The position numbers and the translations under genes were made by a program. From CAYNWT01 sp964450955 (lineage in GTDB: Bacteria > Planctomycetota > Planctomycetia > Planctomycetales > Planctomycetaceae): DNA of 16,343 bases. Below the pieces are notes generated by a model, which was given only the letters and a program-made list of their open reading frames with translations, made no database searches and was not told the origin of the DNA. Below, one piece after another: positions 1 to 7,353 of this stretch. Numbering within the stretch: the first letter of the stretch is position 1; each line of letters opens with the position of its first letter. The stretch covers positions 1 through 16,343 of the forward strand of contig CAYVFI010000066.1 in NCBI GenBank assembly GCA_964450955.1. The letters are read 5' to 3'.

Positions 1-160
1 CTCCCGCTTGCGGGAGAGGTCGCGGTCTCAGCCGCGGGAGAGGGTTTACCGGGATAACGAAGAGCAATCGTTTCCGCTTTGGTTGCTCGCACCTGCGCGA
101 TCCCCTCACCCGGGCTTACAGCCCGACCTCTCCCCTAAAAAGGGGCGAGGTGGCTTACGT
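1..160. repeat. GC-rich tandem hairpin repeat DNA
   Basis: No convincing gene lies here. The stretch is a chain of short inverted repeats: CTCCCG/CGGGAG around a CTTG loop (1-16), CGCGG/CCGCG (21-36), CGGGCT/AGCCCG around TAC (111-125), and a longer stem of ACCTC-T-CCCCT with AGGGG-C-GAGGT around AAAA (126-151, one mismatch). The words 'tcccctcaccc' and 'gacctctcccct' match the general look of dispersed intergenic palindromic elements (REP-like) seen in many GC-rich bacteria. Whether this one is multi-copy cannot be seen from one window. The last hairpin lies about 55 bp beyond the stop of the small minus-strand gene at 208 and could also help end its transcript, although no T-tract follows. 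Confidence 0.55.
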
Positions 161-207
161 GCGGTCGCCGGACTTGGCAGTAGCGAACCATCCAACCGGA
201 TCGCTTC

Positions 208-498
208 TTAGATGTTCTCTCCGTAAATCAGGGGGTCCATCTCCTTCGAGATTCCTGCCAGCAGGTCTCGCAGTTCGCCGCTTAGCTTTTCGGTGAACTC
301 GTCTGAACCAATCAACTGGAGGCATTGGTGACGAACCGACTTGTCAGTCACGCCATCCTCTTCGTCCTTCCGGCAAACTCGCCTGAGCTGCTGGATCTTC
401 GGAAGGAAGCCTTGTTCCAGGTGATCGATCAGTTCTCGCGTGAGCCTTTCGGCGTTGGTAAACTTCTCTCGAAGGGGCAGTTCGCTGGCACTCGACAT
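208..498 (-). CDS. Small hypothetical protein (96 aa)
   Basis: I do not recognise this family. The protein is 96 residues, charged and probably all-helical: heptad-like stretches such as LTRELIDHLEQGFLPKIQQLRRV (about residues 19-41) are followed by a Lys/Asp/Glu-rich turn and a second helical part ending EMDPLIYGENI. There is no signal peptide or membrane segment, so a cytoplasmic location is likely. The ATG at 496-498 is chosen because a strong Shine-Dalgarno (GGGAGG, 4 nt away) precedes it, which also supports this being a real gene. It is transcribed divergently from the phosphoesterase at 619, with 120 bp between the two starts. Its function is unknown. Confidence 0.7.
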   Translation of the reverse strand: MSSASELPLREKFTNAERLTRELIDHLEQGFLPKIQQLRRVCRKDEEDGVTDKSVRHQCLQLIGSDEFTEKLSGELRDLLAGISKEMDPLIYGENI

Positions 499-527
499 AT
501 CGCCTCCCGACTATCGTCCGCCGCCTG

Positions 528-556
528 TTGACAGCAGTAACGCTGGCTCCATTAGA
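528..556 (+). promoter_or_regulatory. Possible promoter of the phosphoesterase gene
   Basis: A perfect TTGACA hexamer (528-533) is followed after 16-17 bp by CATTAG/ATTAGA, a weak -10. Transcription would start near 562 and leave a leader of roughly 57 nt before the ATG at 619. The -35 is convincing and the -10 is not, so this is tentative. Confidence 0.3.
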
Positions 557-618
557 ACCCACCACCAAAATAAGCGTCAATCCTGGACTCATCATCTTCG
601 CACGTTACTGGCTTCTTT

Positions 619-1326
619 ATGCGAATTCTTGTTCTCGCCGACATCCATTCCAACTGGACAGCACTATCTGCGCTGGCGGCGGCCGAACAGAACTACGACG
701 CCTGTTTGTGCGTTGGAGATCTGGTTGACTACGGAACCCAACCGCAACAGTGCATCGATTGGGCACGTGAACACTGTGACGCAGTTGTCCGGGGGAACCA
801 CGATCACGCCGTCGCGCAGCATGTTTCGACTCGCAACGGCGGCGGGTTCCGTTTACTGGCGGCAGCAACCAGGCCCCTGCACTGGGAACAGCTTGATGCC
901 AGCAGCATCACCTGGCTCGCACAACTGCCGGTGACGCAATACGTCAAACTTGGTGGGTACTCGTTTCACATGGTACACGCCACACCGCGCGATCCGATGG
1001 ACGAATATCTAACCAACGAAGCAGAATGGACGTCACGACTGGAGGGATTCGACGCGGACTTCATCCTGGTCGGTCACACTCACGTCCCCATGCACCTACA
1101 CGCCGGCGACACTCAGTTGGTCAACCCCGGAAGTGTGGGCCAGTCGCGGGATGGAATCGCGAAGATCTCCTACGCGATCATCGAAGACGGACAGGTCACC
1201 CTGCATCGTCTGGACTACGACATCGAAGCTGAACTCCAACAAGTCCGAAGCGCCGGCGTCGAAGGCGAAGCTTACGAAATCTCCAGAAAGGTCCTTACCG
1301 ACGGCCTACTGGTCAAAGAAGGCTGA
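619..1326 (+). CDS. Calcineurin-like metallophosphoesterase (YfcE/MJ0936-type)
   Basis: A 235-residue metal-dependent phosphoesterase of the small calcineurin-like class (Metallophos_2; YfcE/MJ0936 relatives). The metal-binding signature is complete: DIHSN (D8, H10), GDLVDYG (D34), GNHD (N60, H61), a His in MVHATP (H120) and GHTHVP (H153, H155), then NPGSVGQSRDG (169-179), which is typical of this subgroup. Relatives hydrolyse phosphodiesters or phosphomonoesters with Mn2+ or other divalent metals. The true substrate cannot be read from sequence. There is no signal peptide, so it is cytoplasmic. The ATG at 619 puts the first beta-strand (MRILVLADIH) right at the N-terminus, as usual for the family, but there is no clear Shine-Dalgarno. 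It runs convergently into the cyclodeaminase-family gene with only 38 bp between stops. Confidence 0.93.
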   Translation: MRILVLADIHSNWTALSALAAAEQNYDACLCVGDLVDYGTQPQQCIDWAREHCDAVVRGNHDHAVAQHVSTRNGGGFRLLAAATRPLHWEQLDASSITWLAQLPVTQYVKLGGYSFHMVHATPRDPMDEYLTNEAEWTSRLEGFDADFILVGHTHVPMHLHAGDTQLVNPGSVGQSRDGIAKISYAIIEDGQVTLHRLDYDIEAELQQVRSAGVEGEAYEISRKVLTDGLLVKEG

Positions 1327-1364
1327 CGCGCTTTTGCCATTTCGGAAAGTGGACTGGCAACGGT

Positions 1365-2333
1365 TCAAAACCGAACCACCTGCCCCAACTCTGTCCCCGC
1401 CAACGACAACACCTCGGCCGCGCACACCAAATCCTGAACCGCGTTACCCGCCGACTTGAAAACCGTAATCGGTTTCTCAGCCGCGTAGTTTGAATCGGCA
1501 ACCAACTCACCAAGTTCAGCCGGAGTGAAATCAGCAGGCAACCGACCATCCGCCATAAGCGGCAACAGTTCGCCCGCCTCCTTCAAACAGCCGGCTCGCT
1601 GATCAACAACAATCGTCGCACGTTCGATGGTGTCTTCCGGAACTTCAGACCGCGTCGGCCCCAACGAACCGATCGCGTTGACATGAACCGCCGCGCCCAG
1701 ATCAGCATCCTCAAACACCGGCGTCGCACTGGTCGTCGCGGTGGTGATCACATCACAATCAGCCAGAACCGCTCGATCCGCGTTGGCGATCAATTGGCAA
1801 TCCCCCGCGACCGGTGCCATCTCGTCGCAGAACCTCGTTGCGTTTTCGAACTTCCGTGAGAACACAAACACCCGTTCAAAGTTTCGAACACACAACATCG
1901 CTTCCAGCTGATGTCCGGCCTGCCCACCGGTTCCAAACAACGCGCCCATCGCAGCATCTTTCCTTGCCAGCAAGTCAGTCGCCAATCCCGTGGCGGCGCC
2001 CGTTCGGAGCGACGTCAGGTAACCAGCTTCCATTAAGGCGACGGGCATACCGGTTTCACCATCGTTCACCACAATCAGGCCCGGCGTCACCGGCAACCCG
2101 CGGTCCACATTCCCCGCAAACACCGACACCACCTTCGCGCAGAAGATGTTGTTGGCGGCGGAATAGGCCGGCTTGTACAGCACGGTTCCCGCTTCGTTGG
2201 TCAGGATTGTTCGAACCGGGCTATCGACCTTCCCTGCCGACAAATCGGCGAACGCCGACCGCATCAGCTCAATCGCACGGGGCATGCTTAGCAAGCTGGC
2301 GATGTCCTGCTTCGTGAAAATACGAACGTCCAT
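1365..2333 (-). CDS. Ornithine cyclodeaminase / mu-crystallin family dehydrogenase
   Basis: A 322-residue NAD(P)-binding protein of the ornithine cyclodeaminase/mu-crystallin family, at the usual length. Visible marks are the substrate-side Lys in FCAKVVS (K67), LRTGAATGLATDLLARKD (109-126), the Rossmann loop GTGGQAG (134-140), VNAIGS...RSEVPEDTI (218-236) and the family's C-terminal FKSAGNAVQD (292-301). The family includes ornithine cyclodeaminase, alanine dehydrogenase, pyrroline-2-carboxylate/ketimine reductases and opine-type enzymes. The catalytic Asp of true ornithine cyclodeaminase (in GGDCPGKTEL) appears here as Leu in GSLGPTRSEV, so an imine/ketimine reductase or related oxidoreductase is more likely than proline formation from ornithine; that reading rests on a by-eye alignment. 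No Shine-Dalgarno is obvious before the ATG at 2333. The 350 bp upstream suggest its own promoter. Confidence 0.9.
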   Translation of the reverse strand: MDVRIFTKQDIASLLSMPRAIELMRSAFADLSAGKVDSPVRTILTNEAGTVLYKPAYSAANNIFCAKVVSVFAGNVDRGLPVTPGLIVVNDGETGMPVALMEAGYLTSLRTGAATGLATDLLARKDAAMGALFGTGGQAGHQLEAMLCVRNFERVFVFSRKFENATRFCDEMAPVAGDCQLIANADRAVLADCDVITTATTSATPVFEDADLGAAVHVNAIGSLGPTRSEVPEDTIERATIVVDQRAGCLKEAGELLPLMADGRLPADFTPAELGELVADSNYAAEKPITVFKSAGNAVQDLVCAAEVLSLAGTELGQVVRF

Positions 2334-2683
2334 GGTTGGTTAGCTTTCGCGAACAGAAATACCGTTTCGTACCTGACGGGAATCGGTCGTTCCAGCAAAC
2401 TGACCGGGCAACGGACCGACGTCGTGCAAAACATAGGGAAATCAATTCACTTAGGCGAACGAACGCCCGCACGCTGACATACCAAATCATAGCACTCCTT
2501 GTCGCTTCGCTCAGCCTCGTGACAACCGGCGACAACAGCGACCGGTTTCTTGCAGACGATTGCAGACGAAAAATCTGCAACCGAACGCAATCTGCAGCGG
2601 CCTACGAGGCTCCATCCGCCAGTGCTTTTTTCTCGTGCGCTCAATTCCGCCTGAAAGTCGTACTACGAACCTGACAGCGTGGA
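2334..2683. other. 350-bp intergenic region
   Basis: This lies between the stop of the GH10-RTX gene and the start of the cyclodeaminase-family gene, both on the minus strand. It should hold the end of the first transcript and the promoter of the second, but I see no rho-independent terminator with a T-tract and no pair of promoter hexamers that I trust. The only clear structure is a 10-bp tandem duplication with an adjoining inverted copy at 2550-2580, listed separately. Open frames here look non-coding. Confidence 0.5.
2550..2580. repeat. 10-bp tandem repeat with inverted partner
   Basis: TTGCAGACGA occurs twice in direct tandem (2550-2559 and 2560-2569). After AAAA follows TCTGCAA (2574-2580), which pairs with TTGCAGA of the second copy to give a 7-bp stem with a 7-nt loop. 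A further TCTGCAG begins near 2590. It could be an operator-like site upstream of the cyclodeaminase-family gene or simple slippage. No T-tract follows on either strand, so it is not a standard terminator. Confidence 0.4.
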
Positions 2684-5600
2684 CTAGAACAACTCGTCAA
2701 CCAATTCATCGTCTTCCAATCCAAGAATCAGATCGGCTGAGACGTCAGTCCCCAACTTTGCGAAGTACCAGTCTCGCAGGCTTCCGCCATTCAGTTCATC
2801 TTGCTCGCCGTCGTCCAGAACCGTGGTGTTGGCCAGCAGGAAGTTGTCGCCGTTAGTTCGATTGGCGGTGCCGGAACCATCGCGCAGGTTCGCGACCTTG
2901 TTCGCATAACTGCGACCCGAAATCCATTCGGACTGAATGGCGTCCAGCATCACCGCAGCGATGTCAGTGTCGAACGCGGTCGTGCCACCGATCAAAATGT
3001 CATCGAAGCCGCCCGCGTTGAGCGTATCGGTGCCGGCGCCGCCGATTGAGATGTCGGTGTCGGCATTTCCGCCCAGCAAATCGTCGCCGTCTCCACCGAT
3101 CAGAATGTCATCGCCGGTGTTGCCTCTGAGTTCGTCATTTCCGTTTTGCCCGAACACAGTGTCAGCGCCCCGACCGGCGACGATAGTGTCATCGCCATTA
3201 CCGGTTGTGATGAGATCGCCGTTGTTACCACCTCGAACTTCGTCATTTCCGTCCCCGGAATCAACGACGTCGTTTTGTGAACCGCTGGAAATAAAGTCGT
3301 TACCGGCTCCGGTGGTGACGGTGTCGTTGCCACCGGCCGAACGCACATCGTTGGTTCCCTCACCAGCATTGATAACGTCGTCGCCCCCCTGCCCTCTGAT
3401 GAAGTCATCACCATCGCCGGTTGTGACAGTGTCATCGCCCTTATCTGCGTTGACTTGATTGTCACCCTGCATGGCGATGATCGTGTCGTCGCCATCACCG
3501 CCGCGGAGTGTGTCGTCACCGGCGCCGCCGACCAGTTGATCGTTTCCGCTACCGCCAATCAGCGAGTCGGCACCCAGGCCGCCGTCGATGCTGTCATCGC
3601 CCTTGGCTCCACTAAGTGTGTCGTTGCCATCGCCACCCAGCAGTGTGGTTGGCTGAGTAACGCTGGACACCATTCGGATGTTGTCGTCACCACCAAGGCA
3701 GTTCACCACGACGGATTCCACGGCATCAAAATCGAAGAACTGATCGGACGCAGTCCCATCCAAAACCGCTTCAACCTTGAATTGGTCTCCAGCTCGGCGA
3801 GCAGTAACGCTGTCATGCTGGTCGGTGCATGTGATTGTTAGCACGCCGTCATCCAGCACCATCGAATCGTCAACTTGCAACGTGACAACAAGTTCGCCGT
3901 CTTCGGTGAGTTCGTAACTATGCAGCGATGAAGTCTGGCCACCCAGCGAAGCAGTCACTTCATAGGTACCGTCAAATACGCCCACTGGCAAAGCCCATTC
4001 CGCCTGACTGTTGAGCGCGATGTCGGTCAGGTTTGTCATCCAGTCGCCGCGAACCAAATCGAACCACGGCGCGGCTTCGTCTTTGGCATTCCATTCGTGA
4101 TCGAACAACGGTGCGTTGCCTCGCCAGTGAGCGGTGTCCCAGGCACCCCACATAATGAAGCCGTCAACGGCCGGATGTTCCAGACTCGCGGTCAGCATGT
4201 CGTGGAAGAGCTGCTCCTGCTGCGCGGGTGTCAGTTGGTCGGCATCATCCCGCGCGTCGAACTCACTGATTTCTATAGGCAGCCCGGTTTCGGCCAGAAT
4301 GTCTAAGCGACGCGTGATGTCCGCTTTCGTTATGTCGGTACGCGAAATGTGAGCTTGAATGCCGATACGGTCGATTGGTGCGCCGGCTGACAGCAAATCG
4401 TTGACCAGGTCGCGGTATTCAATGGCCGCATCGTCGTTCGCTGAGTTCAGAATGTTGAATTCGTTAATCGATAATGTCGCGTCCGGTCGCAGCGTGTCGG
4501 CGAGGACAAAGTAGTCAACCATCGCGGCGATGTCAGTCGGATAGATACCCGCGGCCACGAAAGTATCAGCGTGGTAGTGTTCGTGGATTGGTTCGTTTAG
4601 AACCTTCCAGTCGAAAATGCCAGGACCATCGCCCGTGTCACTGAAGCGAGCCAGCACGCCATCGGCACTAAGTCGATCAGCAATTAACGCGTCGTGAAAC
4701 AGCTGTGGATCCGGGTCAGCCTCAGGTCGGAACTCGTCCGGAGTCGGCCAGCGATCACGTTGCCAGACAACCGATGCTCCGGTTGTGGTCAGACCGCTAT
4801 CATTTGCCAGACCGAACGCCGCATCGGGCACGGCAGGGCCGTTGTTGTTTAACGCGATCCACTGCAGGCCGGTTGTCGGAACGACGTGGTTGAAGTTAGC
4901 CAGCACGGCGTCTCGGTAGTTCACGATGTCCTGCCACACTGGTGTGTAGCGAGGAATCCCAAATTGTGATTCCAGGTTCGGCAGCAGGTTTGTTTTCTCT
5001 GTCTCACTGAGAGCATCAAATTCGGTTTGAGTGATCGCAAACATCCGATCCCGCACCTGCGTGCCGAACTTGAACGCGTGCTCTGCCATCGTCACATCAA
5101 TTGTCGCGTCGGGCAGTGGGTTCCCAAATTGATCTTCAACCCGCACAGTAAACTGTGACATCCGATGCGCGAGGCTGTCTTTGATGTCGATGTTGGCAGA
5201 GTCGCTGGTGTGCCCCGTCCCGGAAGCCGTAATGGCGACAGCCTGAGTCGTGTCGATGGCGTTGTCGTTGACTCCCGAAATCGTGAACGTCGCTGAGGCT
5301 GACCCGGTTGGTATTGTGACGGTCGCGGGAACCGTTGCTTCGCCGGGATCACTACTGGTTAACGTGACGATCAACGCACTGTCGGTGTCTGTGTTGCGGC
5401 TGATTGTGCCCGTTGTGGTTCCCGTTTCACTAATCGATGAACCCGCGACATCGATCGTCAATGCGGCCGTCTCGTCGTCGGTGATATCAAGGGTATCTGT
5501 CCCGTTTACATGATCCGCGGCTGTGGCAGTAACGGTGACGGTTTGCGTTCCATCCGCGATCGCGTCGTCAATCGCGTCGATGGCAAATGGAACCGATGTG

Positions 5601-7189
5601 GTCTCACCAGCAAAGATCGTGACTGTGGTGGGAACACTCGCTTCGCCGGAATCGTTACTAATCAGTGTGACCACCAAATCGTTAGTCGTGTCTGAACTGC
5701 GAGTCACAGTGCCCGTTGTTGCCGCCGCCCCATCACCTTCGGAGACGGACGTGGCGTCGATCGCGACAGTCAGTTCAGCAACGTCGAGCGTGATGACAAG
5801 CTGGTCATCGTCCGTTAGTTCAAAGCTGCTGACGTCCGTACTTTCTGTCCCCAGCGATGCGGTGATGTTGTAAGTTCCGTCAAACAACCCGTCAGGCGCA
5901 GTCCATTCGCCCTGGCTGTCGAGTTGCAGATCCATGAGGTCCGGTTTCCAGTCGCCCTGAACCAAATCGAACCACGGCGACGCTTCGTCCTTGATGTTCC
6001 AATCAGCGTCAAACAGCGGTCCATTTTGACGCCAGTGTCCCGGATCCCAGAAGCCCCACATGGTGAAGCCTTCGACAGATGTGTGCTCAAACGATGCTTC
6101 CAGGAAATCGCGGAAGATCTGTTCCTGCTGCGTGGGACTCAACTGGTTGGCATCATCCCGCATATCGAATTCGCTGATCTCAATCGGCAGTCCGGTTTCC
6201 GCCAAAATGTCGAACCGGCGAACAATATCCGCCTTGGAAACATTCAGGCCAATGTGAGCCTGAACCTTGATCACATCAATCGGCGCTCCCAGGTCCAGCA
6301 GATCGTTAACCAAATCGCGGTAGGCTTCGGCGTTGCCATCACCGCCTGAGTTAAGAATGTTGTATTCATTAATCGCCAACCGCGCGTCGGGGCGCAAGGC
6401 TTCGGCTCGAATGAAGAAGTCAGCGTTCGCTTCATTCGAATTGGAATAGATGCCGCCGTTCACAAACGTGGTGGCGTAATACCGTTCGTTGATTGGTTCG
6501 TTAAGAATATCCCAGTCGTCAATGTTTGGGCCAGCACCCGTGTCGCTAAAGCGATTTAGAATTGTTCCGGCCGTCAGGCGTTCGGAAATTAATGCGTCGT
6601 GAAATTCCTGAGCGTCAGGGTTTTGGCCCGGGCGAAACTCAGTTGGAGTCGGCCAGGCATCATTACCCCAAACAACCGCGTGTCCTGTGGATGTAAGTCC
6701 CTGAGCCGCCGCCTGATTGATAGCTCGATCAAGTGAATCCGGCCCCGCGTTGCGGTACGCGATCCACTGCATGTCGTTTGTCGGGGTAATGTGATTGAAG
6801 TTTTCGAACACCGCGTCCCGGTAGTTTTGAACGTCTTCCCAATCGAGCAGGAAGCTCGACCCAAACTGCAGCAGGTTACTCTTGCCAGTATCACTCAGCG
6901 CGTCGAACTCTGGCTGCGTAATTTCAAACAGACGATTGCGGACCTGTGTCCCAAACCGGAACGCGTGCTGTGTCATCGCGACTTCAAGAGTCGCGTCCGG
7001 CAGTGGATTGCCGTTTTGATCCTGAACCGTGACGGTCAGATCGGACATTCGATGGTCGAGACCAGTCAGCAGCGTTCGCACTTCCAACGCTTCGACCGAC
7101 GACGGTGTCGGGCCAGACCCACGCACTCGTCGATTGGAACCAAAGCTGATTGCGGAGCGAGAACACGACGAGCGGCGTTTTTTGATCAA
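2684..7189 (-). CDS. Giant secreted double-GH10 xylanase-type protein with Calx-beta and RTX domains
   Basis: A 1501-residue exported protein. Order: basic N-terminus with the planctomycete extracellular motif VEALEVRTLLTG (32-43); module 1, a short beta segment from 46 then a GH10 barrel (~78-410) with acid/base E231 (ILNEP) and nucleophile E340 (EISEFD); a beta-rich tail to 470; two Calx-beta-like domains (471-573, 574-672); module 2 (675-1107) with E866 and E976; a linker; 24 RTX nonapeptides (1185-1400); and a planctomycete-type C-terminal tail (DWYFAKLG, 1473-1480). GH10 enzymes cleave beta-1,4-xylan by a retaining mechanism. RTX repeats bind Ca2+ and fold outside the cell. The start is TTG at 7187-7189, supported by CGGAG 8 nt upstream; no ATG or GTG fits better. 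There is no classical hydrophobic signal peptide. Xylan as substrate is family inference; module 2 has lost several subsite residues. Confidence 0.92.
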   Translation of the reverse strand: MIKKRRSSCSRSAISFGSNRRVRGSGPTPSSVEALEVRTLLTGLDHRMSDLTVTVQDQNGNPLPDATLEVAMTQHAFRFGTQVRNRLFEITQPEFDALSDTGKSNLLQFGSSFLLDWEDVQNYRDAVFENFNHITPTNDMQWIAYRNAGPDSLDRAINQAAAQGLTSTGHAVVWGNDAWPTPTEFRPGQNPDAQEFHDALISERLTAGTILNRFSDTGAGPNIDDWDILNEPINERYYATTFVNGGIYSNSNEANADFFIRAEALRPDARLAINEYNILNSGGDGNAEAYRDLVNDLLDLGAPIDVIKVQAHIGLNVSKADIVRRFDILAETGLPIEISEFDMRDDANQLSPTQQEQIFRDFLEASFEHTSVEGFTMWGFWDPGHWRQNGPLFDADWNIKDEASPWFDLVQGDWKPDLMDLQLDSQGEWTAPDGLFDGTYNITASLGTESTDVSSFELTDDDQLVITLDVAELTVAIDATSVSEGDGAAATTGTVTRSSDTTNDLVVTLISNDSGEASVPTTVTIFAGETTSVPFAIDAIDDAIADGTQTVTVTATAADHVNGTDTLDITDDETAALTIDVAGSSISETGTTTGTISRNTDTDSALIVTLTSSDPGEATVPATVTIPTGSASATFTISGVNDNAIDTTQAVAITASGTGHTSDSANIDIKDSLAHRMSQFTVRVEDQFGNPLPDATIDVTMAEHAFKFGTQVRDRMFAITQTEFDALSETEKTNLLPNLESQFGIPRYTPVWQDIVNYRDAVLANFNHVVPTTGLQWIALNNNGPAVPDAAFGLANDSGLTTTGASVVWQRDRWPTPDEFRPEADPDPQLFHDALIADRLSADGVLARFSDTGDGPGIFDWKVLNEPIHEHYHADTFVAAGIYPTDIAAMVDYFVLADTLRPDATLSINEFNILNSANDDAAIEYRDLVNDLLSAGAPIDRIGIQAHISRTDITKADITRRLDILAETGLPIEISEFDARDDADQLTPAQQEQLFHDMLTASLEHPAVDGFIMWGAWDTAHWRGNAPLFDHEWNAKDEAAPWFDLVRGDWMTNLTDIALNSQAEWALPVGVFDGTYEVTASLGGQTSSLHSYELTEDGELVVTLQVDDSMVLDDGVLTITCTDQHDSVTARRAGDQFKVEAVLDGTASDQFFDFDAVESVVVNCLGGDDNIRMVSSVTQPTTLLGGDGNDTLSGAKGDDSIDGGLGADSLIGGSGNDQLVGGAGDDTLRGGDGDDTIIAMQGDNQVNADKGDDTVTTGDGDDFIRGQGGDDVINAGEGTNDVRSAGGNDTVTTGAGNDFISSGSQNDVVDSGDGNDEVRGGNNGDLITTGNGDDTIVAGRGADTVFGQNGNDELRGNTGDDILIGGDGDDLLGGNADTDISIGGAGTDTLNAGGFDDILIGGTTAFDTDIAAVMLDAIQSEWISGRSYANKVANLRDGSGTANRTNGDNFLLANTTVLDDGEQDELNGGSLRDWYFAKLGTDVSADLILGLEDDELVDELF
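2990..3637 (-). repeat. 24 RTX nonapeptide repeats (27-bp periodicity)
   Basis: Residues 1185-1400 of the giant protein divide without gap into 24 units of nine residues on the pattern GGxGxDxLx, for example GGDGNDTLS and GGAGDDTLR. Units in the middle drift to TGDGDDFIR, SGSQNDVVD and GGNNGDLIT but keep the length of nine. This is the hemolysin-type calcium-binding repeat, which forms a parallel beta-roll when calcium binds. At DNA level it gives a 27-bp periodicity, which also creates long spurious open frames on the opposite strand. Confidence 0.93.
3869..5167 (-). repeat. GH10 module, copy 2 of internal duplication
   Basis: Residues 675-1107 of the giant protein repeat residues 46-470. 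The first 62 residues of the two copies, starting at HRMS, are identical at 44 positions. Both catalytic Glu (E866, E976) and the QAH motif (945-947) are kept. Compared with classical GH10, the substrate-contacting motifs TPENEMKW and GHTLVWH read PTTGLQW and GASVVWQ here, so sugar recognition probably differs from the other copy. Confidence 0.88.
5174..5779 (-). repeat. Two Calx-beta-like domains between the GH10 modules
   Basis: Residues 471-573 and 574-672 are two related beta-rich domains of about 100 residues. Each has the pattern SVSEGDG/SISETGTT, then TxTVTRSSDTTNDLVVTL or its partner, GEASVPTTVTI/GEATVPATVTI, and an end near DITDDE or DIKDS. The pattern fits Calx-beta domains, which often act as calcium-binding or spacer domains in large secreted proteins. 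They keep the two catalytic modules apart. Confidence 0.75.
5780..7054 (-). repeat. GH10 module, copy 1 of internal duplication
   Basis: Residues 46-470 of the giant protein: a short beta segment (HRMSDLTVTVQDQNGNPLPD, residues 46-65), the GH10 barrel from about FRFGTQV (78-84), and a beta-rich tail. Catalytic E231 and E340 and the QAH motif (310-312) are in place. The usual MKW and WH subsite residues read MQW and WGN, a variant shared in part with copy 2. Confidence 0.88.
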
Positions 7190-7197
7190 CGAACAGG

Positions 7198-7202
7198 CTC
7201 CG
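7198..7202 (-). promoter_or_regulatory. Ribosome binding site deciding a TTG start
   Basis: CGGAG on the minus strand lies 8 nt before TTG at 7187-7189. The frame stays open well upstream, but no ATG or GTG with a better site lies near, so this site fixes the start of the giant GH10-RTX protein. Confidence 0.55.
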
Positions 7203-7353
7203 GATTGAAAAGGCAGGCAGAAACGGCCTGCTGGTTCAGTGTACCGGGGCTTCTGGTTTGAGGAAAGAAGATGTCCGCATCCATGGTCGCAGGCGACAGC
7301 GGCTATGTGGGCAAAAAATTTGGTTCCGTAAAAAGACCGTCAGTCAACGTCCG

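Noticed and set aside
1337..1373. Two small hairpins between the convergent genes (CCATTT/AAGTGG and CGGTT/AACCG) as a bidirectional terminator
   Set aside because: The stems are only 5-6 bp, one has a G-T pair, and no T-tract follows on either strand.
2937..3458. Plus-strand open frame of 173 codons
   Set aside because: It is the shadow of the RTX repeats: the 27-bp period keeps the opposite strand open and gives a Ser/Pro-rich sequence.
2990..3637. Regular DNA repeats, CRISPR-like at first glance
   Set aside because: The 27-bp period encodes RTX nonapeptides in one frame; there are no unique spacers between identical repeats.
7190..7353. TTGACT on the minus strand near 7345 as promoter of the GH10-RTX gene
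   Set aside because: No acceptable -10 hexamer is found 16-18 bp downstream.
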